From Flavobacterium sp. 1 (GTDB lineage: Bacteria > Bacteroidota > Bacteroidia > Flavobacteriales > Flavobacteriaceae): a stretch of DNA of 64,000 bases. Each line of letters starts with the position of its first letter. Position 1 is the first letter of the stretch. The DNA lies in contig NZ_PGER01000001.1 of NCBI RefSeq assembly GCF_002797935.1, positions 4,526,001 through 4,590,000 of the forward strand, read 5' to 3'. The position numbers and the translations under genes were made by a program. Of this stretch, positions 17,997 to 27,200 are shown piece after piece. The notes beneath the pieces were generated by a model, which saw only the letters and a list, made by a program, of their open reading frames with translations, was not told where the DNA came from and did no database searches.

Positions 17997-19141
17997 AACA
18001 TCCGAAATAATATATGGTAAATCTTCTTTGGTAACCGTTTCTTTTTATCACCCAACTCAATAATTCTTTGGGTAACCAATTTTAAATCTTCGGGATTTAG
18101 TTTTAATCCTAACTCTTGAAGATTTTTTTCGATATTGGCTTTGCCTGAAGTTTTTCCTAAAGCATATTTTCGTTTTCTTCCAAAACGCTCTGGAAGCAAA
18201 TCATTAAAATACAAATTGTTTTTGTTGTCGCCATCGGCATGAATTCCGGCAGTCTGCGTAAAAACATTATCGCCCACGATAGGTTTATTGGCAGGAATTC
18301 TATAACCGGTAAAAGTCTCAACGAGTTTGCTTACCGAGTATAAAGACGATTCTTTGATGTTGATTTTTACCTCTGGCATAAAATCATTAATCACCGCAAC
18401 AGTACTTTCAAGAGGAGCATTTCCAGCACGTTCTCCCATTCCGTTTACAGTAACATGCAATCCATTTATGCCTGCTTTTACTGCTTCCATCACATTGGCA
18501 ACACTCAAATCGTAATCGTTGTGTGCGTGAAAATCGAAATGTATGTTTGGGTATTTTGCAGTTATTTTAGATATAAATTTAAAAGTGTCTGATGGGATAA
18601 GAACCCCCAAAGTATCGGGCAGCAATATTCTTTTAACAGGCTGTGTTACCAAAAAATCCAAATATTGAAAAACATATTCAGGCGAATTGCGCATACCATT
18701 ACTCCAATCTTCTAAGTAAATATTCGTAGCAATTCCGTTTTCATTTGCCAAAGCAATAGATTGTGCGATTTCAGAAAAATGCTGTTCAGGTGTTTTTTTT
18801 AACTGATGAGTCAAATGATTCAAAGAGCCTTTGGTCAATAAATTTTGAACTTTGGCACCTGCTTTTTTCATCCATTCGATAGAAATACCGCCGTCAACAA
18901 AAGCCAATACTTCTATTCTGTCAGTATATCCTTTTTCTTTAGCCCAGGACATAATGCCGCTTACGCCTTGAAATTCTCCTTCACTTACACGTGCCGATGC
19001 AATTTCAATACGGTCAATATGTAATTCTTCAAGCAATAATTGCGCAATGGTTAATTTTTCTGCTGCCGAAAAGGATACTCCCGAGGTTTGTTCACCATCT
19101 CGAAGCGTAGTATCCATTATTTCAATTTTTCTTTTTTCCAT
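17993..19141 (-). pseudogene. 2-isopropylmalate synthase-type (LeuA/CimA family) catalytic part, frameshifted
   Basis: The HMGL-like catalytic domain is intact: IMDTTLRDGEQTSGVSFS at residues 8-25, the metal motif HAHND near 205, GMGERAGNAPLEST near 240 and GIHADGDNK near 300. The enzyme condenses acetyl-CoA with a 2-oxo acid; its position with leuBCD favours 2-isopropylmalate, but citramalate cannot be excluded. After IIELGDKK the frame runs into a short unrelated tail (KRLPKKIYHILFRMF). Adding one base to the T5 run at 18042-18046 (A5 on the coding strand) restores LGDKKETVTKEDLPYIISDVLNSH and fuses it to the downstream frame, giving about 507 residues, normal for this two-domain form. The catalytic half alone might still work without leucine-type feedback. 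Confidence 0.85.
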
Positions 19142-19182
19142 TTTGATATTGCTGTTAGCCTTTGACTGAACTATTTATGCGT

Positions 19183-19704
19183 TTATTTTTTGTAGCCAAT
19201 TTTTACCCTTGGTTTTTCGTTCTCTTTTTTCTCGTTTAGCTCCTCTAAATAGGAAAATACAAGTTCGATATTCTTATCGTGATTCTCGAGTTTCTTTTGT
19301 ATTTGCACTATGTCTATCTTAATTTCACTAGTGTCCAAAAGCATTTGCTTAACTTTTGTGAAAGTGCGCATAATTTGGATGTTAGTTTGAATAGCTCTGT
19401 CGCTTTTAAGAACACTAGAAAGCATCATCACACCATGTTCAGTGAAAGCGAAAGGGAGTTTTCTGGTTCCACCCCAACTTGATGTCACAATTTGTGATAT
19501 CAAGTTATCAAACTCAACTTTTGAAATCTCAAACATAAAGTCATCAGGAAATCGTGCAATATTTCGTTTAACAGCTTGATTCAAGACCCTTGTTTCTACC
19601 CCATAAAGTGTTGCCAAATCTTTATCTAGCATTACTTTTTGGTTCCGAATAATGTAAATTTTATCCGTGATTGTTTCTTCAGAAATTATCAAATTCTCAC
19701 TCAT
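19183..19704 (-). CDS. ORF6N-domain protein (putative DNA-binding)
   Basis: The protein is 173 residues. The N-terminal ORF6N domain is typical: IRNQKVMLDKDLATLYGVETRVLNQAVKRN, FPDDFMFEI, and FAFTEHGVMMLSSVL. A coiled-coil-like C-terminal part (about 115-165) ends in a basic tail. ORF6N proteins occur in phages and as stand-alone chromosomal genes in Bacteroidota; the domain is thought to bind DNA, but targets are unknown. It sits between the methyltransferase and the leuA-type gene (gaps of 48 and 41 bases), so it is probably carried along on the leu transcript and is not part of leucine synthesis. Confidence 0.9.
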   Translation of the reverse strand: MSENLIISEETITDKIYIIRNQKVMLDKDLATLYGVETRVLNQAVKRNIARFPDDFMFEISKVEFDNLISQIVTSSWGGTRKLPFAFTEHGVMMLSSVLKSDRAIQTNIQIMRTFTKVKQMLLDTSEIKIDIVQIQKKLENHDKNIELVFSYLEELNEKKENEKPRVKIGYKK

Positions 19705-19752
19705 CCTATGAAATCTATATTGTCAATATTTTTTATATTAATCGTGATAATT

Positions 19753-20544
19753 TTATATTCTTCCTCGTACTTCATTTAATTTCATTGTCATAGAAATTGC
19801 ATCAGTTTCTATCCAATGGTTGTATTCTTCAATTGCTTTCAATCGCAAATCATTTTCTAAATAGCCTTCTTCCACCATTTGAAGCGAACCAGCGACTTTG
19901 GACCAAATGCCTATTTTCGATTTATAATCTGCCCTTTCTTTATTATAAAACTCATCCGAATTTATTTTTTCAACAGAATGAAAACCGACTTCCTCTAATA
20001 AAGCTGGCAAATCTTCTGCAATTCTATTATTCATTCCGGCATCGTGTCTCCATTTTAAGAACGTAGTGTAAAACTCCTGCATGCTTTCTGGAGGTGACGG
20101 ATTCCAATTTAAATTCGTGTGGTCATAGTCCAAAATAGAAATTTGACCGTTTGGTTTCAAAAGAGATTTCATTTTTATTAAAGCCTCTTTTGGATCGCTT
20201 AACCATTGCAATGTTCTAGCCGAAACGATTAAATCAAATTTTTCTTCAGGATTGAAATCAAACAAATCGACATGAATTAATTCTAAATTCGTGATGTCTT
20301 GATGTGATTCAATTCCACTTAAAATTAAACTTTCGGTATTGTCAATTGCAGTAACTTTTCCTTTTTCGCCAACTATAGCAGCAATATCTTTCGAAATGAA
20401 ACCAGTAGCACACCCAATGTCCAGAACTTTCATGCCAGGTTTTAAAATAGAAGCCAAATGTCTGTAATCATTTGCCAAGCTTCTGTCATTATATGCTTTA
20501 TTGGCTTCTTGATTGTCTCTTTGAATGTGTTTGTTTACTTTCAT
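19753..20544 (-). CDS. Class I SAM-dependent methyltransferase
   Basis: The protein is 263 residues. SAM-binding motif I is VLDIGCATGFISKDIA near residue 40. The acidic end of strand 2 is TAIDNTE, motif IV is DLIVSARTLQWLSDP near 105, and a post-motif KPNGQISILDY is present. The C-terminal half (about 145-263) is helical and may bind substrate; its WRHDAGM region resembles small-molecule methyltransferases of the type 11/25 group. The substrate is unknown. It starts 14 bases after the monooxygenase-like gene, so the two are likely translated as a pair within the leu operon. Confidence 0.88.
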   Translation of the reverse strand: MKVNKHIQRDNQEANKAYNDRSLANDYRHLASILKPGMKVLDIGCATGFISKDIAAIVGEKGKVTAIDNTESLILSGIESHQDITNLELIHVDLFDFNPEEKFDLIVSARTLQWLSDPKEALIKMKSLLKPNGQISILDYDHTNLNWNPSPPESMQEFYTTFLKWRHDAGMNNRIAEDLPALLEEVGFHSVEKINSDEFYNKERADYKSKIGIWSKVAGSLQMVEEGYLENDLRLKAIEEYNHWIETDAISMTMKLNEVRGRI

Positions 20545-20558
20545 TTTCTATTTTAAAA

Positions 20559-20861
20559 TCATTTTTTATTTTCCAAAACCATTTCATAATGCTCCACAAC
20601 TGGAAACGAATTATAATAATGATGTAGTAATTTTTTCCATTCTAGATACGCCTCAGATTCTCTAAATCCAACGGTGTGATCTTCTAATTTTTCCCAATCA
20701 ACCAATAACAGATATTTATTTTCTTCTTCTAAACACTTTCTCAAACTATGGCTTACATAACCTGAAATGGACTGTATAAACTGGCTGGCAATGGCAAAAT
20801 CTCTTTCAAAATTTTGTTCTTCTCCTTTTATTACCTGCAGATTAGCCATTTCTAAGACCAT
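20559..20861 (-). CDS. Antibiotic biosynthesis monooxygenase (ABM)-domain protein
   Basis: The protein is 100 residues, the size of a single ABM ferredoxin-like domain. The pattern MVLEMANLQVIKGEEQNFERDF, then SISGYVSHSLRKCLEE, YLLLVDWEKLEDHTVGFRESEAYLEWK and a C-terminal HYEMV fits the family. Members are cofactor-free monooxygenases or small stress proteins; the substrate is unknown. The upstream gap to leuD is 133 bases, the largest in this part of the operon, and the methyltransferase follows after 14 bases. It could start a sub-transcript, though I saw no clear promoter. Confidence 0.85.
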   Translation of the reverse strand: MVLEMANLQVIKGEEQNFERDFAIASQFIQSISGYVSHSLRKCLEEENKYLLLVDWEKLEDHTVGFRESEAYLEWKKLLHHYYNSFPVVEHYEMVLENKK

Positions 20862-20994
20862 ATGTATTTTTATTTATAAACCCGACAGATTTAAAAAAAT
20901 GTGTCGGGTGTTATTGAAATTGATCTGTATTTTAAATAATAGAAAACTGATAAACAGAATTACTGAAAACTAAAAAATTAAGAACTGATTACTT

Positions 20995-21591
20995 TTAGTA
21001 AGGAAGTTTGTCAGCAAAAGCGACAATATCTTCTTTAATGTTTTGCAAATAATCAATGTCATCAAAACCATTGATCATGTTGTTCTTTTTGTATCCGTTG
21101 ATATCAAAAGATTCTTTTTGACCAGTAGCCAATAAAGTAATAGTCTGTGCTGGCAAATTGATTTCTAATTGTGTATTTGGATCAGCTTCGATTGCTTTGA
21201 AAATAGTTTCAGCAAATTCTGGGCTAACTTGCACTGGCAAAACACCAATATTCAAACAGTTTCCTTTGAAGATATCTGCAAAGAAAGAAGAAACTACCGC
21301 ACGGAATCCGTAATCATAAACTGCCCAAGCAGCGTGCTCACGAGAAGAACCTGAACCAAAGTTTTTTCCTCCTACAAGGATTTTTCCAGAGTAAGTAGAA
21401 TCGTTTAAAACGAAATCAGCTTTTGGAGTATCATCTCCATTATATCTCCAGTCTCTAAAAAGATTGTCTCCAAAACCTTCACGTTTTGTAGCTTTCAAGA
21501 AACGAGCAGGGATGATTTGATCTGTATCTACGTTTTCTATCGGTAGTGGCACTGCACTACTGGTAAGGATATTAAATTTATCGTATGCCAT
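20995..21591 (-). CDS. leuD: 3-isopropylmalate dehydratase small subunit
   Basis: The protein is 198 residues, the normal LeuD length. It forms the isopropylmalate isomerase with LeuC. Family motifs: NVDTDQIIPARFLK near residue 20, the swivelling-domain core GKNFGSGSSREHAAWAVYDYGFRAVVSSFFADIFKGNCLNIGVLPV spanning about 76-118. It is separated from leuC by a GxxExxY gene and its flanking repeats; normally leuC and leuD lie next to each other. The left end of that element begins 14 bases upstream of the ATG, so the insertion sits in the leuD ribosome-binding region. Confidence 0.97.
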   Translation of the reverse strand: MAYDKFNILTSSAVPLPIENVDTDQIIPARFLKATKREGFGDNLFRDWRYNGDDTPKADFVLNDSTYSGKILVGGKNFGSGSSREHAAWAVYDYGFRAVVSSFFADIFKGNCLNIGVLPVQVSPEFAETIFKAIEADPNTQLEINLPAQTITLLATGQKESFDINGYKKNNMINGFDDIDYLQNIKEDIVAFADKLPY

Positions 21592-21604
21592 TTGATTTTA
21601 TTTA

Positions 21605-22108
21605 ACCGCAAAGACGCAAAGGCGCAATGCTATATTAATTATTATTTAACTGAAAAAAGCGCAATGCCTTTTCTTGATATAATCTAAATGATTAGTAATT
21701 ATTTACGAATCTTTTGAAACCATTTTTTATGATTGGGACGTTAAAATTAATTAGAAATCCCATTCTTTTATCTGCTAATTTAAGATATGATATTATTTGT
21801 GCTTGATGTACTGGTAATATTGTATCTACAGATTTTAATTCTATTATTATTTCTTTTTCAACTAAAATATCAATCTTGTACTCTTTTGATAAATCAAAAC
21901 CTTTAAATTGCAAAGGAATACCAACTTGACTTTCTGCTGAAACATTTCTCAACTGCAATTCTCTCAAAAGACACATCTCATATACAGATTCTAATAAACC
22001 AGGTCCCATAATTTTATGAACCTCAAGACTAGCTAAAAATATTTGTTTGGCTAATTCTTCATATTTATCTATATACATATTTTCTTTGCGTCTTAGCGCC
22101 CTTGCGGT
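21605..22108. mobile_element. Putative GxxExxY unit bounded by CGCAAAG inverted repeats
   Basis: The left end at 21605 reads ACCGCAAAGACGCAAAGG followed by CGCAA. The right end (22084-22108), read on the other strand, starts ACCGCAAGGGCGC and continues with AAGACGCAAAG. The two ends are imperfect inverted repeats made of a CGCAAAG-like heptamer, and only the GxxExxY gene lies between them. A short GCGCAATGC motif recurs inside (21622-21630, 21659-21667). The unit fills the leuC-leuD gap almost exactly. The same kind of repeat surrounds the second GxxExxY gene near 39.5 kb. Mobility is inferred; no transposase is present. Confidence 0.5.
21692..22078 (-). CDS. GxxExxY protein (PD-(D/E)XK nuclease-like)
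   Basis: The protein is 128 residues, the usual length. The name-giving motif GPGLLESVYEMCL lies near residues 25-37, and IDILVEKEIIIELKSVD near 68-85 resembles the D...ExK nuclease core. The ending IIKNGFKRFVNN is also family-typical. The biochemical role of the family is unproven. The gene is in the leuC-leuD gap on the operon strand. Its sequence is about half identical by eye to the second copy at 39330-39707, with the same motif order. An accessory or selfish role fits better than leucine metabolism. Confidence 0.9.
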   Translation of the reverse strand: MYIDKYEELAKQIFLASLEVHKIMGPGLLESVYEMCLLRELQLRNVSAESQVGIPLQFKGFDLSKEYKIDILVEKEIIIELKSVDTILPVHQAQIISYLKLADKRMGFLINFNVPIIKNGFKRFVNNY

Positions 22109-22114
22109 GAGAAA

Positions 22115-23509
22115 TTAAAAAAGCTCTCTTGGGTCTGTTAATTTTCCAGTAACTGCAGCAGCAGCAGCCATAATTGGACTAGCCAACAAAGTTCTTGAAC
22201 CAGGACCTTGACGACCTTCAAAGTTTCTGTTTGAAGTACTCACTGCATATTTTCCAGCAGGAACTTTATCATCGTTCATTGCCAAACAAGCAGAACAACC
22301 CGGCTGGCGCAATACAAATCCTGCTTCAGTCAAAATATCCAAAATACCTTCTTCCTTAATCTGAGCTTCTACAACGTGAGAACCTGGAACTAGCCAAGCT
22401 GTAACGTTGTCCGCTTTTTTACGGCCTTTTACAATTTCTGCGAAAGCTCTAAAATCTTCAATACGTCCGTTTGTACAGCTTCCCAAGAAAACATAATCGA
22501 TTGTTTTTCCAATCATTACATCATCTTCTTGGAAGCCCATATAAGCTAACGATTTTTTATACGTTTCCGCACCGCCTTCAACTTGATTAGCGTTCGGGAT
22601 ATGTTTAGTGATGCCAATTCCCATTCCAGGATTTGTACCATAAGTAATCATTGGTTCGATATCTTCTGCTTTGATATTTAATTCAGTATCAAAAATTGCA
22701 TCAGCATCAGTTTTTAAAGTTTTCCAGTATTCAACTGCTTTAGTCCAAGCTTCACCTTTAGGAGCATACAATCTTCCTTCAAGGAAATCAAAAGTAGTTT
22801 GATCGGGAGCAATCATACCACCGCGAGCACCCATTTCGATACTTAGGTTACAAACAGTCATACGGCCTTCCATAGTCATTTCTTCGAATACATTACCTGC
22901 ATATTCAGCAAAATATCCTGTACCTCCCGAAGTAGTCAATTGAGCAATAATATAAAGAGCAACGTCTTTTGGCCCCACACCTTTGCTTAATTTACCATTT
23001 ACGTTGATACGCATTTTCTTTGGCTTTGGCTGCATGATACATTGTGTAGCCATAACCATTTCCACTTCAGAAGTTCCGATGCCAAAAGCAATCGCTCCAA
23101 AAGCACCGTGCGTAGAAGTATGTGAATCCCCGCAAACAATAGTTGCACCTGGCAAAGTAATTCCGTTTTCAGGACCTACTACGTGTACGATTCCGTTTTT
23201 AATATGACCTAATCCCCAGTGAGAAATTCCGTATTCTGCCGAGTTATCTTCTAATGCTTGTAATTGATTAGCAGAAAGTGGATCAGCAACAGGTAAATGT
23301 TGGTTTATAGTTGGTGTATTGTGATCGGCAGTGGCAAAAGTACGCTCTGGGTATAAAACCTTTACGTTTCTAGCTTTTAATCCTAAAAAAGCAACAGGAC
23401 TCGTAACTTCGTGAATGAAATGGCGGTCAATAAAAAACACATCTGGTCCATCTTCAATTTTACGCACTACATGTGAATCCCATACTTTGTCAAATAATGT
23501 CTTACTCAT
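22115..23509 (-). CDS. leuC: 3-isopropylmalate dehydratase large subunit
   Basis: I start the gene at 23509 ([13 protein letters not shown]), giving 464 residues, the standard LeuC length; an in-frame extension to 23575 is Tyr/Lys-rich, not family-like, and would overlap the promoter. The enzyme is the aconitase-like iron-sulfur subunit that isomerises 2- to 3-isopropylmalate. Motifs: [37 protein letters not shown], and cluster Cys residues in [13 protein letters not shown] and [11 protein letters not shown]. It is the first gene of the leu operon. A promoter (TTG-N20-TACTTTTG) lies 64-94 bases upstream. Confidence 0.97.
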   Translation of the reverse strand: MSKTLFDKVWDSHVVRKIEDGPDVFFIDRHFIHEVTSPVAFLGLKARNVKVLYPERTFATADHNTPTINQHLPVADPLSANQLQALEDNSAEYGISHWGLGHIKNGIVHVVGPENGITLPGATIVCGDSHTSTHGAFGAIAFGIGTSEVEMVMATQCIMQPKPKKMRINVNGKLSKGVGPKDVALYIIAQLTTSGGTGYFAEYAGNVFEEMTMEGRMTVCNLSIEMGARGGMIAPDQTTFDFLEGRLYAPKGEAWTKAVEYWKTLKTDADAIFDTELNIKAEDIEPMITYGTNPGMGIGITKHIPNANQVEGGAETYKKSLAYMGFQEDDVMIGKTIDYVFLGSCTNGRIEDFRAFAEIVKGRKKADNVTAWLVPGSHVVEAQIKEEGILDILTEAGFVLRQPGCSACLAMNDDKVPAGKYAVSTSNRNFEGRQGPGSRTLLASPIMAAAAAVTGKLTDPRELF

Positions 23510-23572
23510 TTTCTTTTTTTTTAATTGTAATTGGTATAACCACAGAAACTTGGTGTAATTATAATAGAAGTT

Positions 23573-23603
23573 CAAAAGTAAAAAAAAGTTATATTGTCGT
23601 CAA
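23573..23603 (-). promoter_or_regulatory. Promoter of the leu operon
   Basis: On the minus strand, TTG (23603-23601) is followed by 20 bases and then TACTTTTG (23580-23573), matching the Bacteroidota -33 / -7 pattern. The predicted start leaves a leader of about 55-60 bases before leuC. No leader peptide or attenuator was recognised. Confidence 0.65.
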
Positions 23604-24190
23604 TTGCGATATTTCGTTTTATACGATACCCAAACATTTGTGTTTTTTGGATAGCAAACTGTTGCCGCTTTATTTTAGAAAGAGCACTATTTACAAAAGG
23701 CAATACTTTTTTTTAAATGGAACAACTAACATTGGGTTTGCTGTTGTTTTTAATAATTGGCAAATTTATCGCTATTGTGTTATAAAATAGCGCTTTTTGA
23801 TTTAAAATATATAACATTTTAAAATAAAATAGTAACAAAAAGGCAGATTTAGATTTAGAATTTCGCTTTGTTTTTGAGATGTAATTTTGTCTTTTTTAAT
23901 GAAAATAATGTTCATGAAAAGCAATTTTTTTTGAAAAAATACTACGACATCCAAAAAATAGATATTTCGTTTTTTCAGAAAAACAAAAAGAAGTTTTATT
24001 GCTTTTGAAAGAGATATAGGTATTCTTTTCAGATAAATTAAAATTGAATCTAGGATAAAAGATTACTGATTTTTCGAGTATTTATTATCTATTAATTTTC
24101 CAGTTGTAAGTTATCGTATTTTATAAATTTTTCTGTTGATAAATTAAGCTGGAATACCCCAAAAAAATTCCTAATTTTGAAATTCACTTT
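23604..24190. other. Intergenic region between the leu operon and dnaE
   Basis: This ~590-base AT-rich stretch between divergent genes holds no convincing gene. The plus-strand open frame that ends at 23790 has no family features and overlaps the leu promoter. A lone TAATTTTG box at 24172-24179 could be a -7 element for dnaE but has no partner -33 box at the right distance. Confidence 0.5.
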
Positions 24191-24212
24191 TTGTGATTTT
24201 ACAAAATCACAA
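24191..24212. repeat. Perfect 22-base palindrome upstream of dnaE
   Basis: TTGTGATTTT and AAAATCACAA flank a 2-base centre, 18 bases before the dnaE ATG. Just downstream, AATCACTTCATTTGCAATT repeats part of the arm. The short centre suggests a dimeric operator more than an RNA hairpin; the binding protein is unknown. Confidence 0.6.
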
Positions 24213-24229
24213 TCACTTCATTTGCAATT

Positions 24230-27200
24230 ATGTACTTAATATTCGATACCGAAACTACTGGATTACCTAAGCGTTGGGATGCGCCCATCACCGATTCTGA
24301 TAACTGGCCTCGCTGTATACAAATCGCTTGGCAGCTACATGATGAGATGGGAACACTTATTGAGCATCAGGATTATTTGGTAAAGCCCGAAGGATTCAAT
24401 ATTCCGTACGATGCAGAACGTATTCACGGAATTTCAACCGAATTGGCAGAAGCCGAAGGAATTTCTTTGACCGAAGTTTTGGAGAAATTCAATATTGCAT
24501 TAAGCAAAGCCAAATTTATCGTAGGTCAGAATTTAGGTTTCGACGTTAATATTATGGGCGCCGAATTGCACCGAATGGGAGTCGATTCTCCAATGAGTTC
24601 GATGCCTGTTTTGGATACCTGTACCGAAGTAACTGCTTCGTTATTGAAGTTGCCTGGAGGCCGTGGAGGAAAATTCAAATTGCCTACTTTGACCGAGTTG
24701 CACAGTTATTTATTCAACGTTCCTTTTGCGGAAGCGCACAACGCCACCGCCGACGTTGAGGCAACTACACGCTGTTTTTTAGAATTAATTCGCCGTGAAG
24801 TTTTTACCAAAGAAGAACTGGATGTTCCAAAGGGTTATTTCGACACCTTTCAAAATAAAAATCCTAAGGAAATTCCGTTAATCGGGTTAAAACACATTAA
24901 CCTAAAAAAGGCTTCGGATGCTATTAGAGAGCAACTGAAAGCATTGGTCTCTGATGATGTCCAAACGGTTGTTTCAGATTCGGACAAACAAGGTTTAAAA
25001 GAGGCTAAGTTTGCGCATTTGCATAATCATACGCAATTTTCGGTATTGCAGTCAACTATTGGAATTGGAAATATTGTTTCGGCTACAGCCAAAAATAAAA
25101 TGCCTGCCGTTGCTATGACTGATACCGGAAACATGATGGGTGCTTTTCACTTTGTGAGCGCCGTCATGAATCATAACAAAGCTGCGTCTGGAAAGAACAA
25201 AGCTTTGGTTGAAGCGGGAGAAGAGCCTACGGAAACAGAAATGAAACCAATTGTTGGGTGCGAATTTAATATTTGCGAAAACCATTTGGATAAAAGCAAA
25301 AAAGACAATGGAAATCAAGTTGTCTTATTGGCTAAAAATAAAAAAGGCTATCACAATCTGGCAAAAATGTCGTCGATTGCCTTTACAGACGGATTTTATT
25401 ATGTTCCGAGAATTGACCGAAATATTATCGAAAAATATAAGGAAGACATCATGGTTTTGTCCGGGAATTTATATGGAGAGATTCCGAGTAAAATTCTAAA
25501 CATTGGAGAAAACCAAGCCGAAGAAGCTTTGATTTGGTGGAAAGAACAATTTGGCGATGATTTTTATTTGGAAGTGATGCGCCACAATCAAGAAGATGAA
25601 AACCGTGTGAATAAAACCCTGATTGAATTTTCGAAAAAACACGATGTAAAACTAATTGCGACCAACAATACTTATTATTTAAATAAAGAAGATGCTAATG
25701 CGCACGATATTTTACTGTGTGTAAAAGACGGTGAAAAGCAGGCAACGCCAATTGGTCGTGGTCGTGGTTATCGTTACGGATTACCTAATCAGGAGTACTA
25801 TTATAAATCGGAAGAAGAGATGAAAAAACTCTTTTCTGATTTGCCGGAAGCGATTATTAATATTCAGGAAATCGTTGATAAGGTTGAAGGCTACTCGCTT
25901 TACCGTGATGTGTTGCTTCCAAAGTTTGATATTCCTCAAGAATTTGTTGATCTGGAAGATGAAAAAGACAATGGCGTTCGTGGAGAAAATGCTTATTTGA
26001 GGGATTTGACGATGATTGGTGCCAAAAAAAGATATGGTGAAATTACAGAATCTATTCAGGAACGTCTCGATTTTGAACTGTTAACGATTTCAAATTCCGG
26101 ATATCCGGGGTACTTTTTGATCGTACAGGATTTCATCGCCGAAGCCCGCAATATGGACGTTTCGGTAGGGCCAGGGCGTGGATCTGCAGCGGGTTCTGCA
26201 GTTGCGTATTGCTTGGGAATTACGAATATTGACCCGATTAAGTACGATTTGCTTTTTGAGCGTTTCCTAAATCCGGATCGTGTGTCTATGCCCGATATTG
26301 ATATCGATTTTGATGATGAAGGCCGTGGCCGTGTTATGGATTACGTAATCAATAAATACGGAAAGAATCAGGTGGCTCAAATTATCACTTATGGTAAAAT
26401 GGCAACCAAATCGGCGATTCGTGATACGGCGCGTGTATTGGATTTACCGTTGTTTGAAGCTGATAGAATAGCCAAGTTGATTCCCGCAATGATGCCGGGT
26501 AAATGGAATTTGGCGCGTTTCCTTTCTGAAACAGAAGATGAGGTTAAAAAAGCATTAAAAGGTGCTGATGAATTTGAACTTGTAAAAGAATTAATCGCCA
26601 TTGCCAATGAAGATGATTTGGCAGGAGAAACTATTCAGCAGGCAAAAATTCTGGAAGGTTCCATGCGGAATACAGGTATTCATGCCTGCGGGGTGATTAT
26701 CACGCCATCTGATATCACGAATTATGTGCCTGTTACTACCGCCAAAGATTCTGATTTATATGTGACGCAATTTGATAACTCGGTTGCCGAAAGTGCAGGA
26801 CTGCTGAAAATGGACTTCTTGGGTCTGAAGACCCTGACACTGATAAAAGATACGGTTAAATTGGTAAAATACCGTACAGGAACTCAGCTTGACCCCGATA
26901 CTTTTCCGATTGATGACATAAAAACGTATGAGCTGTTCCAACGTGGAGAAACCATCGGAATTTTCCAATACGAGTCAGCTGGAATGCAGAAATACATGAA
27001 GGAATTGAAACCCACCGTTTTTGGAGATTTGATTGCGATGAATGCCTTGTATCGTCCTGGACCTTTGGAATATATTCCGTCTTTTGTTCGAAGAAAAAAC
27101 GGAGAGGAAGAAATCAAATACGATCTTGATGCCTGCGAAGAATATTTAGGAGAAACTTATGGAATTACCGTGTATCAGGAGCAGGTAATGCTTTTGTCGC

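Noticed and set aside
16515..23509. A riboswitch, T-box or leucine leader peptide before the leu operon
   Set aside because: The leader between the promoter and leuC is only about 55-60 bases and shows no leucine-codon run or terminator/antiterminator pair.
23473..23790. Plus-strand open frame of 105 codons between leuC and dnaE
   Set aside because: It overlaps the leuC start and promoter, is antisense to them, and has no recognisable domain or ribosome-binding region.
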